From: Caldicellulosiruptor bescii DSM 6725 | GTDB lineage: Bacteria; Bacillota; Thermoanaerobacteria; Caldicellulosiruptorales; Caldicellulosiruptoraceae | Reading direction: 5' to 3' | Length of the DNA: 64,000 bases | Assembly: GCF_000022325.1 (NCBI RefSeq) | Contig: NC_012034.1 | Coordinates: forward strand, 1,196,501 to 1,260,500 | Made by a program: the position numbers and the translations under genes | Notes under the pieces: generated by a model | What the model was told of the DNA's origin: nothing | Seen by the model: only the letters and a program-made list of their open reading frames with translations | Databases searched by the model: none | Shown here: positions 31,948 to 40,903 of the stretch, one piece after another | Layout: the number at the start of each line of letters is the position of its first letter | How positions within the stretch are numbered: position 1 is the stretch's first letter

Positions 31948-32706
31948 TCACATTGAATTAATCAAATCTTTCATATTATATATACCCGCCCCTTTGCCTA
32001 TCATAAACATTGCAGCTTTGATTGCTCCGTTTGCAAAGATTTCTTTTGAAAGTGCTGTGTGCTTTATCTCAATAATCTCATCAGGGCCAGCAAAAATGAC
32101 ACTGTGCTCACCCACAATTGTTCCACCGCGCACAGATGATATTCCTATCTCGTTTTGCTGTCTTTTCTTTCTCCTTGTATGCCTGTCATAGATATACTCA
32201 TAAGAATTACTTGCAACCTCGTTTATTGCATCAGCAAGCATCAGGGCTGTGCCAGAAGGTGAATCTATTTTCTGGTTGTGGTGCTTTTCAATGATTTCAA
32301 TATCAAATGACGGACCAAGAGCCTTATAAGCCTTTTGAATAAGCTCTGCAACAAGATTTACTCCCACAGACATATTGGCAGACCAGAAAATAGGAACTTG
32401 CTTTGAATATTCTAAAATTTTAGCTTTCTGTTCAGATGTAAAGCCTGTTGTTGCTATTACAACTGGCTTTTGTTTCTGCTTTGCAAACTCAAGTATTTTC
32501 ATTGTTGCTTCAGGAAGAGAAAAGTCAATTATGACATCAAAGTTTTCAGTAACTTCCTCAGGACTTTTGTAAACAGGATAGTCAAAGTTTTTAGTTGTAT
32601 TTAAATCAATTCCTGCAACAATCTTGATATTGTCATAGTTCTTAGCAACTCTGCTCACAACCTGACCCATTTTGCCATTGCAGCCATTAAGTAAGATGCT
32701 AATCAT
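31948..32706 (-). CDS. dapB: 4-hydroxy-tetrahydrodipicolinate reductase
   Basis: A 252-residue NAD(P)H enzyme of the diaminopimelate/lysine pathway, using the DapA product. The motifs are the dinucleotide loop LNGCNGKMGQV (about 6-16), IATTGFT (about 84), FWSANMSVGVN and the catalytic EKHHNQKIDSPSGTAL (about 140-155). Third gene of the operon, 37 bases after dapA. Confidence 0.94.
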   Translation of the reverse strand: MISILLNGCNGKMGQVVSRVAKNYDNIKIVAGIDLNTTKNFDYPVYKSPEEVTENFDVIIDFSLPEATMKILEFAKQKQKPVVIATTGFTSEQKAKILEYSKQVPIFWSANMSVGVNLVAELIQKAYKALGPSFDIEIIEKHHNQKIDSPSGTALMLADAINEVASNSYEYIYDRHTRRKKRQQNEIGISSVRGGTIVGEHSVIFAGPDEIIEIKHTALSKEIFANGAIKAAMFMIGKGAGIYNMKDLINSM

Positions 32707-32743
32707 TTGTGTCTCACATCCAATCCTTGTTATTATTTTATTC

Positions 32744-33631
32744 TCATTCTTTTACCGAAATGCCATAGTCAACAAGTGCTTTTTTGAGTATTTCTCTATT
32801 CTTTTCTGTCATAGTAGTAAGTGGCAATCTTGGCTTTCCAACATTAAATCCCATCATGTTCATAGCTTCTTTTACAGGAATTGGGTTTACTTCAATAAAG
32901 AGTGCTTTGATTATAGGAAGAAGCTTTAGCTGAAGCTCTCTTGCTTTTTCAATTTCACCGTTTAAGAAATATTCAACAATGTCATGTGTTTCATCAGGCA
33001 GAATATTTGCCAGCACTGAAATAACGCCAATTCCACCAACAGAGAGAATGGGTACTATCTGGTCATCATTTCCAGAATAGATATCAATTTCAGGACAGAG
33101 CATAGCAATTTCAGCAACTTGTGTGATGTTGCCACTTGCTTCTTTTATTGCCTTTACATTTGGCAGTTTTGCAAGCTCTTTCATGGTTTCAGGCAGGACA
33201 TTTAATCCTGTTCTTGATGGTACATTGTAGACAATAATAGGAATTGATACAGCATCGTTTATTTCTTTAAAGTGCTCAATCAATCCTTTTTGAGTTGTTT
33301 TGTTGTAGTATGGTGTTACATGCAAAAGACCATCTGCACCAAGCTCCTGTGCTTTTTTGGAAAGATAAACGGCATGTTTTGTGTGATTGCTACCAACACC
33401 AGCAATAACAGGTTTTCTACCGGCTACTCTGTCAATTACAAATCTGATTACTTCTAAATGCTCATCATCTGGCATTGTTGAAGGCTCCCCAGTTGTACCA
33501 CATACAATGATTGCATCTGTCTTGTGCTCTAAGTGAAAGTCAACAAGCCTTCCAAGAGTTTCAAAGTCTACACTTTCCTCATCTTTAAATGGTGTTATTA
33601 AGGCAACACCTGAACCTTTAAAAAGAGACAT
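32744..33631 (-). CDS. dapA: 4-hydroxy-tetrahydrodipicolinate synthase
   Basis: A 295-residue aldolase that condenses pyruvate with aspartate semialdehyde, made by the preceding asd. The motifs are [10 protein letters not shown] (N-terminus), [10 protein letters not shown] (about 44), YNVPSRTG (Tyr about 133) and the Schiff-base lysine in KAIKEASGN (about 161). The ATG follows GGGAGGG. Products serve cell-wall diaminopimelate and lysine. Confidence 0.95.
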   Translation of the reverse strand: MSLFKGSGVALITPFKDEESVDFETLGRLVDFHLEHKTDAIIVCGTTGEPSTMPDDEHLEVIRFVIDRVAGRKPVIAGVGSNHTKHAVYLSKKAQELGADGLLHVTPYYNKTTQKGLIEHFKEINDAVSIPIIVYNVPSRTGLNVLPETMKELAKLPNVKAIKEASGNITQVAEIAMLCPEIDIYSGNDDQIVPILSVGGIGVISVLANILPDETHDIVEYFLNGEIEKARELQLKLLPIIKALFIEVNPIPVKEAMNMMGFNVGKPRLPLTTMTEKNREILKKALVDYGISVKE

Positions 33632-33684
33632 AGCAAATAAACCCTCCCAATTTATTCAAACTTTAAAGTTTATCCACTTTTCAA

Positions 33685-34686
33685 TTAGCTAAAGAAATAT
33701 TCTATTACCTTTTCAGCAATCTGGACAGCGTTTGTTGCTGCTCCTTTTCTTATATTGTCTGCAACAACCCATAGATTGACCCCACTTTCAACAGACTCAT
33801 CTCTTCTAATTCTTCCAACGTAAACCTCATCTTTTCCAGAAACATAAATTGGCATTGGATATAAAAGATTTGCAGGGTCGTCCTGAACAACTACACCTTT
33901 AGCATTCTTGAGAATTTCTTTTAACTCTTCTAAATCAAACTGCTTTTCGAACTCCACATTTATTGATTCGCTGTGACCGTTGAAAACAGGCACTCTAACA
34001 GTTGTTGCAGTAATCTTTATTGAGTCATCATGTAAAATCTTTCTTGTCTCATTTATCATCTTCATCTCTTCTTTTGTATATCCATTTTCTAAAAATACGT
34101 CAATATGGGGAATAACATTTCCTGCAATTGGATATGGAAACTTCTTTGGAGGAGCACCTTTTAATCCTTCTTCTAAATCCAAATATCCTTGATACCCTGC
34201 ACCTGAAACTGCCTGGTATGTTGAGTACACAATCCTTTTTATTTTGTACCTGTCATGCAAAGGTTTTAAAACAACAACTGCCTGGATGGTTGAACAGTTA
34301 GGGTTTGCAATAATTCCCTTGTGCCATTTAATATCTTCAGGGTTAACCTCCGGTACAACAAGAGGAACATCCTTTTCCATACGCCATGCACTTGAGTTGT
34401 CAATTACAATACAGCCTTTTGATGCTGCAATTGGAGCAAAATGAAGAGATGTTGAAGCACCAGCAGAGAACAAAGCAATGTCAATGCCCCTGTCAAATGA
34501 GTCTTCTTTTAACTCTTCAACTGTGTATTCTTTTCCCATAAACTCAACTTTTGTCCCTGCTGACCTGCTTGATGCAAAGAGGAAATATTCTTCAACAGGC
34601 AGATTTCTCTCTTCCAAAACCTTTAAAAATGTTCTTCCAACCATACCAGTTGCGCCAACTATTGCCATTCTGATTTTCTTTGCCAC
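33685..34686 (-). CDS. asd: Aspartate-semialdehyde dehydrogenase
   Basis: A 333-residue NADPH enzyme that reduces aspartyl phosphate to the semialdehyde, the branch point to lysine, methionine and threonine. The motifs are GATGMVGRTFL (about 11-21), the catalytic cysteine in NPNCSTIQ (about 129) and VFNGHSESINV with the active histidine (about 240). The start is GTG with AGGAGG upstream. First gene after the lysine riboswitch. Confidence 0.95.
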   Translation of the reverse strand: MAKKIRMAIVGATGMVGRTFLKVLEERNLPVEEYFLFASSRSAGTKVEFMGKEYTVEELKEDSFDRGIDIALFSAGASTSLHFAPIAASKGCIVIDNSSAWRMEKDVPLVVPEVNPEDIKWHKGIIANPNCSTIQAVVVLKPLHDRYKIKRIVYSTYQAVSGAGYQGYLDLEEGLKGAPPKKFPYPIAGNVIPHIDVFLENGYTKEEMKMINETRKILHDDSIKITATTVRVPVFNGHSESINVEFEKQFDLEELKEILKNAKGVVVQDDPANLLYPMPIYVSGKDEVYVGRIRRDESVESGVNLWVVADNIRKGAATNAVQIAEKVIEYFFS

Positions 34687-34749
34687 TTTACTGTAAACCT
34701 CCTCTTCAAAAATTAAAGTTATGTTTCAATGTGTTTGTGCAAAACTAAA

Positions 34750-34775
34750 AAAAGCTGGTTTTTGAGCCAGCTTCT
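34750..34775 (-). terminator. Riboswitch terminator before asd
   Basis: On the minus strand AAGCTGG and CCAGCTT form a stem with loop CTCAAAAA, followed by TTTTTTTAG. It is the likely off switch of the lysine riboswitch. Confidence 0.82.
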
Positions 34776-34814
34776 GTTAATATATTGTACATCAAGCATA
34801 CAATATATTAACAG
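34774..34814 (-). promoter_or_regulatory. Extra 16-bp hairpin in the lysine riboswitch expression platform
   Basis: CTGTTAATATATTGTA (34774-34789) and its exact complement (34799-34814) enclose nine bases. The hairpin lies between the aptamer's closing helix and the terminator, touching both. It is unusually long and perfect for this position and may set which of aptamer and terminator folds. Confidence 0.75.
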
Positions 34815-34985
34815 ATAGCGCTCCACCAATTTTTCAATTGGTGACAGTTGCATGGATATTCTCCATGCACCCAGGGAAGTTTCCAAGAAGAAAGAAACTC
34901 CCTTCGGCGTCTTTTCCTTTCAGCAGGTTTCATCTGTGCCTTCTTTCACATCCACCTGCCTACTCTTAAAAGACGCGCCTCTATC
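34814..34985 (-). promoter_or_regulatory. Lysine riboswitch (L-box)
   Basis: Read on the minus strand, GATAGAGGCGCG opens and GGAGCGCTATC closes the basal helix. Between them are L-box core pieces: AGAGTAGGCAGG, GGAAAAGACGCCGAAGGGAG, CTGGGTGCATGG and CAACTGTCACC. Lysine binding should favour the terminator and lower asd-dapA-dapB-ACT expression. Confidence 0.93.
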
Positions 34986-35151
34986 TATTAATATATTATG
35001 AGCTATTCACTTGTGGTGTTTATTTAATAATACCATTAAGATTCTTTACATGTCAAATTTTTTTGAAAGACTAAGAGCTCTTTTTTATGTGTGATATAAT
35101 TTAAATATTGAGATATTAAAATGGACAAAAAGAAAATGGAGGATGAATGGT

Positions 35152-35535
35152 TTGGAAAAAATTAGAGAAAGATTTACTAACTTTCAGAAAGCATTTTTGA
35201 GATTGAAAGAAGCAGTGTCGGAAAGAAGCGATAATCCTCTTTTGTATGACGGTGCTATTCAAAGATTTGAATTTACCTATGAGCTTGCCTGGAAATTATT
35301 GAAGGCGTATTTGGAATATCAAGGCATAGTAAATATTTCTTCACCAAGAGCAGTTTTCAAAGAAGCATTTTCAGTGGGCTTGATTGAAAATCAAGAAAAA
35401 TGGCTAAGGATGATCGAAGATAGGAATTTGGTGGTCAGCACCTATGATGAGTGTATTGCTAAAATAATATTTGATAGAATAAAAAGTGATTACTTGCCAT
35501 TATTGATAGAGCTTGAGGAAAAGTTGAAGGGCTGA
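35152..35535 (+). CDS. HI0074-type nucleotidyltransferase substrate-binding (HEPN-like) protein, orphan
   Basis: A 127-residue all-helical protein of the HI0074 family, the partner of small MNT nucleotidyltransferases, in pairs now often viewed as HEPN/MNT toxin-antitoxin systems. Typical stretches are LRLKEAV, DGAIQRFEFTYELAWKLLKAYLE (split here at about 35-57), SPRAVFKEAF and WLRMIEDRN. The usual partner gene is reduced to a 14-codon stub directly downstream. TTG 35152 lies nine bases after GGAGG; the in-frame ATG 35143 is too close to that site. Confidence 0.8.
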   Translation: MEKIRERFTNFQKAFLRLKEAVSERSDNPLLYDGAIQRFEFTYELAWKLLKAYLEYQGIVNISSPRAVFKEAFSVGLIENQEKWLRMIEDRNLVVSTYDECIAKIIFDRIKSDYLPLLIELEEKLKG

Positions 35536-35539
35536 TTAA

Positions 35540-35584
35540 ATGAGATTTGGGATTGAAGATGTAATATTTGAAAGGAGAGTTTAA
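35540..35584 (+). pseudogene. Stub of an MNT-type nucleotidyltransferase gene
   Basis: A 14-codon frame reading [14 protein letters not shown] starts four bases after the HI0074-like gene. MRFG(L/I) is the common start of HI0073-type nucleotidyltransferases that follow HI0074 genes, so this looks like the remaining 5' end of the lost partner. It runs into the ispF ribosome site. Short, so the call is tentative. Confidence 0.45.
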
Positions 35585-35589
35585 GTCAA

Positions 35590-36063
35590 ATGTTTAAAGT
35601 AGGGATTGGATATGATGTTCACAGATTTGTCGAGGGAAGAAAACTTATATTGGGCGGGGTTGAAATACCGTTTGAAAAGGGACTTCTGGGCCATTCAGAT
35701 GCGGATGTTTTGGTTCATGCCATAATTGATGCCATTCTGGGTGCTATGGGGGAAAATGATATTGGAAGGCTTTTTCCAGACAGTAGCCCTAATTATAAAG
35801 ACATTTCAAGCTTGGTTCTTTTAAAAGAAGTGGCAAAGCTTTTGGAAGAAAAGAATATGAAAATAGTGAACATCGATTCAACAGTAGTTAGCCAAAGGCC
35901 CAAGATTTCTCCTTATACTAATGAGATGAAAAATAAAATTGCAGATTGCCTCAAGATTGAAAGTACGCAGGTAAATATAAAAGGAAAAACAACTGAAGGA
36001 TTGGGATTTGAAGGAAGAGAAGAAGGAATCTCAGCATATGCAGTTGTTTTGATTTGCGAATAA
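35590..36063 (+). CDS. ispF: 2-C-methyl-D-erythritol 2,4-cyclodiphosphate synthase
   Basis: A 157-residue enzyme of the MEP isoprenoid pathway that closes the cyclic diphosphate. The zinc and active-site motifs are GIGYDVHRF (Asp 8, His 10), [12 protein letters not shown] (about 34-45) and [10 protein letters not shown] near the C-terminus. ispD, often adjacent, is not in this window. Confidence 0.95.
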   Translation: MFKVGIGYDVHRFVEGRKLILGGVEIPFEKGLLGHSDADVLVHAIIDAILGAMGENDIGRLFPDSSPNYKDISSLVLLKEVAKLLEEKNMKIVNIDSTVVSQRPKISPYTNEMKNKIADCLKIESTQVNIKGKTTEGLGFEGREEGISAYAVVLICE

Positions 36064-36128
36064 ATGTTTGATAAAATGACATACAAGAGATATAATTAAG
36101 TATAAGAATAACTTTTGGATGTGATAAG

Positions 36129-37301
36129 ATGTTAGACCTTTACAGATTGTCTGTACAAATAAATGAAAAGAAAGAGATTTTAGCAAAGCATGAGGAAGAG
36201 TTAAAATCAAATGTTGAAGATGTGTTTGCGTTTTTAAATTCAGTAGATAGAAAGAAAATTCAAAATGTTCTCTCAAAAATTCCTAGCAAGGACGAGAAAA
36301 ATGAGATTTTATTCTGCCTTCCATACTATAGCAATTACAATGAATTTTTGAAATCTCACAAATGCCCTTTGAATACTGACTATGAGGTTTTTGCAGTAGA
36401 TGGCAGTAATACAGAAATAGATAGGCATATTCTAACACCTTATTATGTGTTGAACATTGCCTGTGTCTCTATTGCCTATGGAGAAAAAGAAAGTAGATTT
36501 TGGTACAAAACTTTTCCCTACATTTATCTTGACCAAGAACTTTATTCTGACAAAGATGATATTACTTTTAAGAATTCTTCTGAGATTTCACAAGAAAGAC
36601 AGGAAAAAGAATTTGTGGCAATTTTAGAGTATATAGAAGAGAGCAGCGAAACAGATCAACTCAAAATAGTACTTTACGACGGCAATCTTGTTGACTGGTC
36701 GCAGGACAGGCAAGGTATGCGTTTTGGCAGAAAAGCAAATGCTATTCTTGAAAGGATATTCCTGCTAGCAGAGCAAAAGAAAATAGCCGTGTGCGGTTTT
36801 ATTTCTGTTCCTAAAAATTCAATTATTTCTAATATTTATAGAATATATATGTGTGAAAAACCAAGGATAAACTGTAGAGAGTGTCCAAAGGAGCAAAAAA
36901 GAGAGTGTGAAAAGATAGGCAGAATAAAGGATGTCATTTTATTTTCCGGCCTTAGGGAAGGAGAGTATTCAAACATCTTTTACACATTAGGTAGAGCTTT
37001 TGATGAGTTTGAGAAGACCGATATAGGCTTTGTTTATTTGAACACAGGTTACGAGATAGCACGAGTTGAGTTTCCGTTGTATATAGCAAACGATAAAAAC
37101 TGGTTTGAGAGTTGCTTGGGTGCTATTTACCATCAGTGTCAACTTGGGTTTGGCTATCCCATATCTTTGACCCATGCCCATGAATTTTCTGTTATCTCTA
37201 AAGGCGACAAGGACGCAATAGAAAGTATGCTATATAGGTTTGAAGACAGTCTTATGCGCTATTCTGCTAAAAAGAACAATAAAATAAAAAGAATAGTATA
37301 A
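36129..37301 (+). CDS. nurA: NurA-type 5'-3' nuclease
   Basis: A 390-residue nuclease of the NurA family, which resects DNA ends together with the HerA motor. The metal-site aspartates are in FAVDGSNTEID (about 88-98) and VLYDGNLVDW (about 178-187), and the family C-terminal motif is LNTGYEIARVEFP (about 305). A Cys-rich insertion (CRECPKEQKRECEK, about 250-263) is notable. It heads a run of five genes ending in rad50; HerA is two genes downstream. Confidence 0.88.
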   Translation: MLDLYRLSVQINEKKEILAKHEEELKSNVEDVFAFLNSVDRKKIQNVLSKIPSKDEKNEILFCLPYYSNYNEFLKSHKCPLNTDYEVFAVDGSNTEIDRHILTPYYVLNIACVSIAYGEKESRFWYKTFPYIYLDQELYSDKDDITFKNSSEISQERQEKEFVAILEYIEESSETDQLKIVLYDGNLVDWSQDRQGMRFGRKANAILERIFLLAEQKKIAVCGFISVPKNSIISNIYRIYMCEKPRINCRECPKEQKRECEKIGRIKDVILFSGLREGEYSNIFYTLGRAFDEFEKTDIGFVYLNTGYEIARVEFPLYIANDKNWFESCLGAIYHQCQLGFGYPISLTHAHEFSVISKGDKDAIESMLYRFEDSLMRYSAKKNNKIKRIV

Positions 37302-37318
37302 AAGGAGTAGTTTTTGAG

Positions 37319-37912
37319 ATGATAGTGGGTGAGATAATAGATATTTCTTTTACACAACTTACCTGTGAGGCAAGGGACTTGAACAATATACCTACACCCG
37401 GCAGGTTTATAAAGTTTGAGTTAGATGATTACAAGGTGATAGGATGTGTTACAAGATATGACGTCGGCAGCATCTCCGAGGGAGAATATCCGAGAGCTTT
37501 GTGGAAGTCACCTGAAGAGATAAAAAAGCATTACCCTCAGATTGACCAGATTTTGAAGGGGTATTTTAAATGTGTGGTTCTTGGCTACATAGTGGATGGC
37601 AAGTTTGTTGGATGTCTTCCTGACAAAAGTATAAGACTTCACAGTTTGGTTGAACTGGCAACCCAAAAAGAAATTCTTCTTGCCACTCAAAATGGTCTTT
37701 TTCTAAATTCTGTACTAAAGGCAAAAGATATTGATATAATCGAGGTTGTTCCATGGATGCTCTTTTTTGCATATCTTGCAAGAGGAAAAGACTATTACTA
37801 TATAGAACAGATGGGAAAAAGCTTGAACGCTTATCTTAAATATGACCTCAATCTTCTTGAGCCTATAATTGAGAGGTTAGAGAATTTGATAATGACTGTA
37901 CAAGAAGGGTGA
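37319..37912 (+). CDS. Uncharacterised HAS-barrel-like protein between nurA and herA
   Basis: A 197-residue protein of unknown function. The N-terminal half is beta-rich and has PGRFIKFE, GCVTRYDVGS and GKFVGCLPDKSIRLHSLVELA, which suggest a HAS-barrel, the domain found at the HerA N-terminus. The C-terminal half is helical (about 135-197), with WMLFFAYLARG. It is seven bases before herA and 17 after nurA, so it is probably co-expressed and may be an adaptor of the HerA-NurA complex. Family assignment is by eye. Confidence 0.65.
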   Translation: MIVGEIIDISFTQLTCEARDLNNIPTPGRFIKFELDDYKVIGCVTRYDVGSISEGEYPRALWKSPEEIKKHYPQIDQILKGYFKCVVLGYIVDGKFVGCLPDKSIRLHSLVELATQKEILLATQNGLFLNSVLKAKDIDIIEVVPWMLFFAYLARGKDYYYIEQMGKSLNAYLKYDLNLLEPIIERLENLIMTVQEG

Positions 37913-37919
37913 TTGAAAT

Positions 37920-39584
37920 ATGGCAAGTAGTATGTATGAAGAGAACAGAATTGGCAAAATCATAGGTGGTTCGTATTCAGAAGGTCTTGCAATAAAAGTC
38001 GAGGATGATTCTGTTGTGGAAAGTACAAGGATTGGAGCAATTCTTGTTAGCCAAACAGAAAAGAGGAAGTACTACTGTATGCTTACCGACATGGTAATAG
38101 AGGGCATGAACAAGCAAGCTTTGACAGAACTTCCGCGAGGAAACTCAAGCCTGCTTTTGAACAGAATTACAAGGGGGACTTCAATTTATACTGTGTTCAA
38201 GGCACAGCCAGTCCTTTCTTACGACCTTGAGGAAAAGAAAAATCAGCCTATAAGAAACATACCCGTTCATGCTTCAAGTGTTAGAAGAGCTACCTATGAT
38301 GATATTTCAGATGTGTTTGGAAGTTTTGAAAAAAGTCCAAGACGTTATTTTCCAGTTGGAAGTGTTCTTGACATGGACGAAAGCTCTACAGTATGCATAG
38401 ACATGGAAAGATTTATTGAACGAAGCAGTGGCATTTATGGGAGGACTGGTACAGGAAAATCATTTATTGCAAGATTATTGATGGCGGGGATTATCCTTTG
38501 TGATAAGGCATCGCTTCTCATTTTTGATGCTCACTCAGACCATGGACCTGACAGCGTTGATGAGGAAAACCGTCCTGTTAAAGGGCTTAAAAGTCTTTTT
38601 GGAAGCAAAGTCCAGATAATGACAATTGAAAATTCCTCGTCAATGGCAGGTGTTTTGCCGATTGAGATTGATGTTAGAGATGTTGAGATCGAGGATATTT
38701 TATCAATTGCAGAAGAGCTAAACCTCAATGAGACAGCACAACAGGTTATGATTGCACTGAAAAATAAATTGGAGACAGAGGGTAAACACTGGCTTGAAGA
38801 GATACTTATAAATGGTGAGGACTTAGCAGAGAGGTTTAAAGACAGCGAAGCAGTTGTTAACAGAAGTTCGCTTTTGGCACTTATCAGAAAGCTTTCTGTG
38901 TTAAAAGAATTACCCTACCTTAGATATGATAGACGACCTGGTACAAACTCAATTGATATTATTTTAAACTATCTTCAAAAAGGTATAAGTGTTGATATAA
39001 CATTTGGCAAAAGTGATAAATTACTTAATTACCTCTTTGTTACAAACGTATTATCAAGACGTATTTACCAAAGATATATGGAGATGTACGAAAGGTATAT
39101 CTCAAACAGACAAAAATATTCTCCTCCAAGGCCACTTGTGATTGCTATTGAAGAAGCACACAGATTTTTATCGCCCGATGTTGCAAAGCAGACAATATTT
39201 GGAACAATAGCAAGAGAGATGAGAAAAGCTAAGGTAAGTCTTATGTGTATAGACCAGAGACCTTCTCAGATAGACAGCGAGATTGCATCGCAAATTGGAA
39301 CAAGGATTATTTTATCTCTTTCTGATGAAGCTGACATTACAAGTGCACTTGCTGGTATGAAAAATAGTAAACAGCTGAGGGCAATTATAGAGTCGCTTGA
39401 TTCGAAACAGCAGGCTTTGTTAATAGGTCATGCAGTTCCTATGCCAATTGCGATAAAAACGAGGGGGTATGATAGTAGCTTTTATGATTTTGTTTCAATT
39501 TATTTCAAAGAAGATGAAGTGGATGAAAAGTATGAAAGAACTTTAGAGGCATCTAAGAAGTGGCTTGATGAGATGTGCTATTAA
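37920..39584 (+). CDS. herA: HerA-type DNA-translocating ATPase
   Basis: A 554-residue hexameric motor of the HerA/FtsK superfamily, thought to pump DNA into NurA for end resection. An N-terminal HAS-barrel (about 8-75) precedes Walker A GRTGTGKSFIA (about 174-184), Walker B LVIAIEEAHRFL (about 406-417) with the usual acidic pair, and the downstream DQRPSQID motif (about 446). It is downstream of nurA and upstream of mre11-rad50, the archaeal order of functions in a bacterial genome. Confidence 0.9.
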   Translation: MASSMYEENRIGKIIGGSYSEGLAIKVEDDSVVESTRIGAILVSQTEKRKYYCMLTDMVIEGMNKQALTELPRGNSSLLLNRITRGTSIYTVFKAQPVLSYDLEEKKNQPIRNIPVHASSVRRATYDDISDVFGSFEKSPRRYFPVGSVLDMDESSTVCIDMERFIERSSGIYGRTGTGKSFIARLLMAGIILCDKASLLIFDAHSDHGPDSVDEENRPVKGLKSLFGSKVQIMTIENSSSMAGVLPIEIDVRDVEIEDILSIAEELNLNETAQQVMIALKNKLETEGKHWLEEILINGEDLAERFKDSEAVVNRSSLLALIRKLSVLKELPYLRYDRRPGTNSIDIILNYLQKGISVDITFGKSDKLLNYLFVTNVLSRRIYQRYMEMYERYISNRQKYSPPRPLVIAIEEAHRFLSPDVAKQTIFGTIAREMRKAKVSLMCIDQRPSQIDSEIASQIGTRIILSLSDEADITSALAGMKNSKQLRAIIESLDSKQQALLIGHAVPMPIAIKTRGYDSSFYDFVSIYFKEDEVDEKYERTLEASKKWLDEMCY

Positions 39585-39613
39585 ATTAAAAATTTTTTAA
39601 GAGGGAGAATAAG

Positions 39614-40876
39614 ATGGCAATTAGAGGAGTTCATACAGCTGACCTTCATTTTGGAGTGACAACTTATAGCCGCGAAACTCCAGACGGACTTGGCTCACGT
39701 GTACATGACTTTTTCAAAACATTTGACAGAATATTGCAGTTTATAAGAGATAACAGCATTGACTTTTTGCTTATAACAGGCGATATTTTTAAAGACAGGG
39801 AACCAAACTCTACGCTGAGGAATATGTTTTACAAAAGGATTGTGGATATTTCGAAAGAAGGTGTTTTGGTCATTATAATTCCAGGCAATCATGATATGCA
39901 TCCATTTGAGACAAAAGACCATTCTGTAAAGGTCTTTGAGATATTTGAACAGCCAAACATTGTTGTAATGGACAAACCTTTTGAAGTCAAAGAATTTGAA
40001 ATAAGAGATGAAAAGCTTCGCATTATAGCTGTGCCATACCTTTATCTTGAAAGGTTTGTGGATGAGACATTTCCTCAAAAGACTGAAGAGCTTGATATGA
40101 TAGCAGCCAATTTTTTTGAGAAAAAACTAAGCCAGGTTTTAGACTCTTCAGAAGATAATATTCCAACAATACTTGCTGGGCACTTTACTGTAGTAGAGGC
40201 GCAGATTGGAAGCGAAAGATCAATTATGCTTGGCAAAGACATAAAAGTGCCTCTTTCATGCCTTTTAAATCCAAAGTTAAAATTTGTGGCCCTTGGACAT
40301 ATTCACAAACCTCAGATTTTACATGCAGCAAACCCTACTGTGCTGTATTGTGGGTCGCCTGACAGAATAGATTTTTCTGAAGCAAACGACAGCAAGGGGT
40401 TTGTTGTGTTTGAATTAGATAAAGATAGCTTTAGGTTTGAGTTTCAACCTGTTAAGGTAAGACCTTTTTGCCAGTTGGAGATTGATGTGTTTGAAGACCA
40501 AGTAGAAAATCTCACCAAAAAGATTCTTGACAAAATAGAAGAGAAAATACAAATGTTTGAGCAAAGTACTTCAAGTAGTATTCAGGTTTCGGTTGTAAAG
40601 CTCATAATAAAAACTCAGAGTTTGATAAAAGAGAAGATTGACATTGGGCTTGTTGAAAGGTTTTTGAGAGACAGATGTTTTGTTTTAGCGCCTATCGAAA
40701 TTGAGGTAATTGACTCAAAGAAAGATTTTAGAATTGCTGAGGTTGATGAAAAGTCGGACCCTGTTGAGGCATTCGAAAAGTTTTTATCTGCAAGCCAGAA
40801 ATACAGGGATGTAGAAAATAAAGATAAGATTGTATCAGAATTTAAAAAACTTCTACATGAAATCCAAGAAAAATAA
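39614..40876 (+). CDS. sbcD: Mre11/SbcD-type DNA repair nuclease
   Basis: A 420-residue metallophosphoesterase that, with the Rad50/SbcC ATPase coded next, opens and trims blocked DNA ends. The five phosphoesterase motifs are HTADLHFGV (7-15), ITGDIFKDREP (about 54), IPGNHDMHP (about 92), AGHFTV (about 193) and ALGHIHKPQ (about 223). The C-terminal 120 residues would form the Rad50-binding region. Confidence 0.92.
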   Translation: MAIRGVHTADLHFGVTTYSRETPDGLGSRVHDFFKTFDRILQFIRDNSIDFLLITGDIFKDREPNSTLRNMFYKRIVDISKEGVLVIIIPGNHDMHPFETKDHSVKVFEIFEQPNIVVMDKPFEVKEFEIRDEKLRIIAVPYLYLERFVDETFPQKTEELDMIAANFFEKKLSQVLDSSEDNIPTILAGHFTVVEAQIGSERSIMLGKDIKVPLSCLLNPKLKFVALGHIHKPQILHAANPTVLYCGSPDRIDFSEANDSKGFVVFELDKDSFRFEFQPVKVRPFCQLEIDVFEDQVENLTKKILDKIEEKIQMFEQSTSSSIQVSVVKLIIKTQSLIKEKIDIGLVERFLRDRCFVLAPIEIEVIDSKKDFRIAEVDEKSDPVEAFEKFLSASQKYRDVENKDKIVSEFKKLLHEIQEK

Positions 40877-40903
40877 GGGAAAAGTAAGAGGTGGGGATGT
40901 AAT

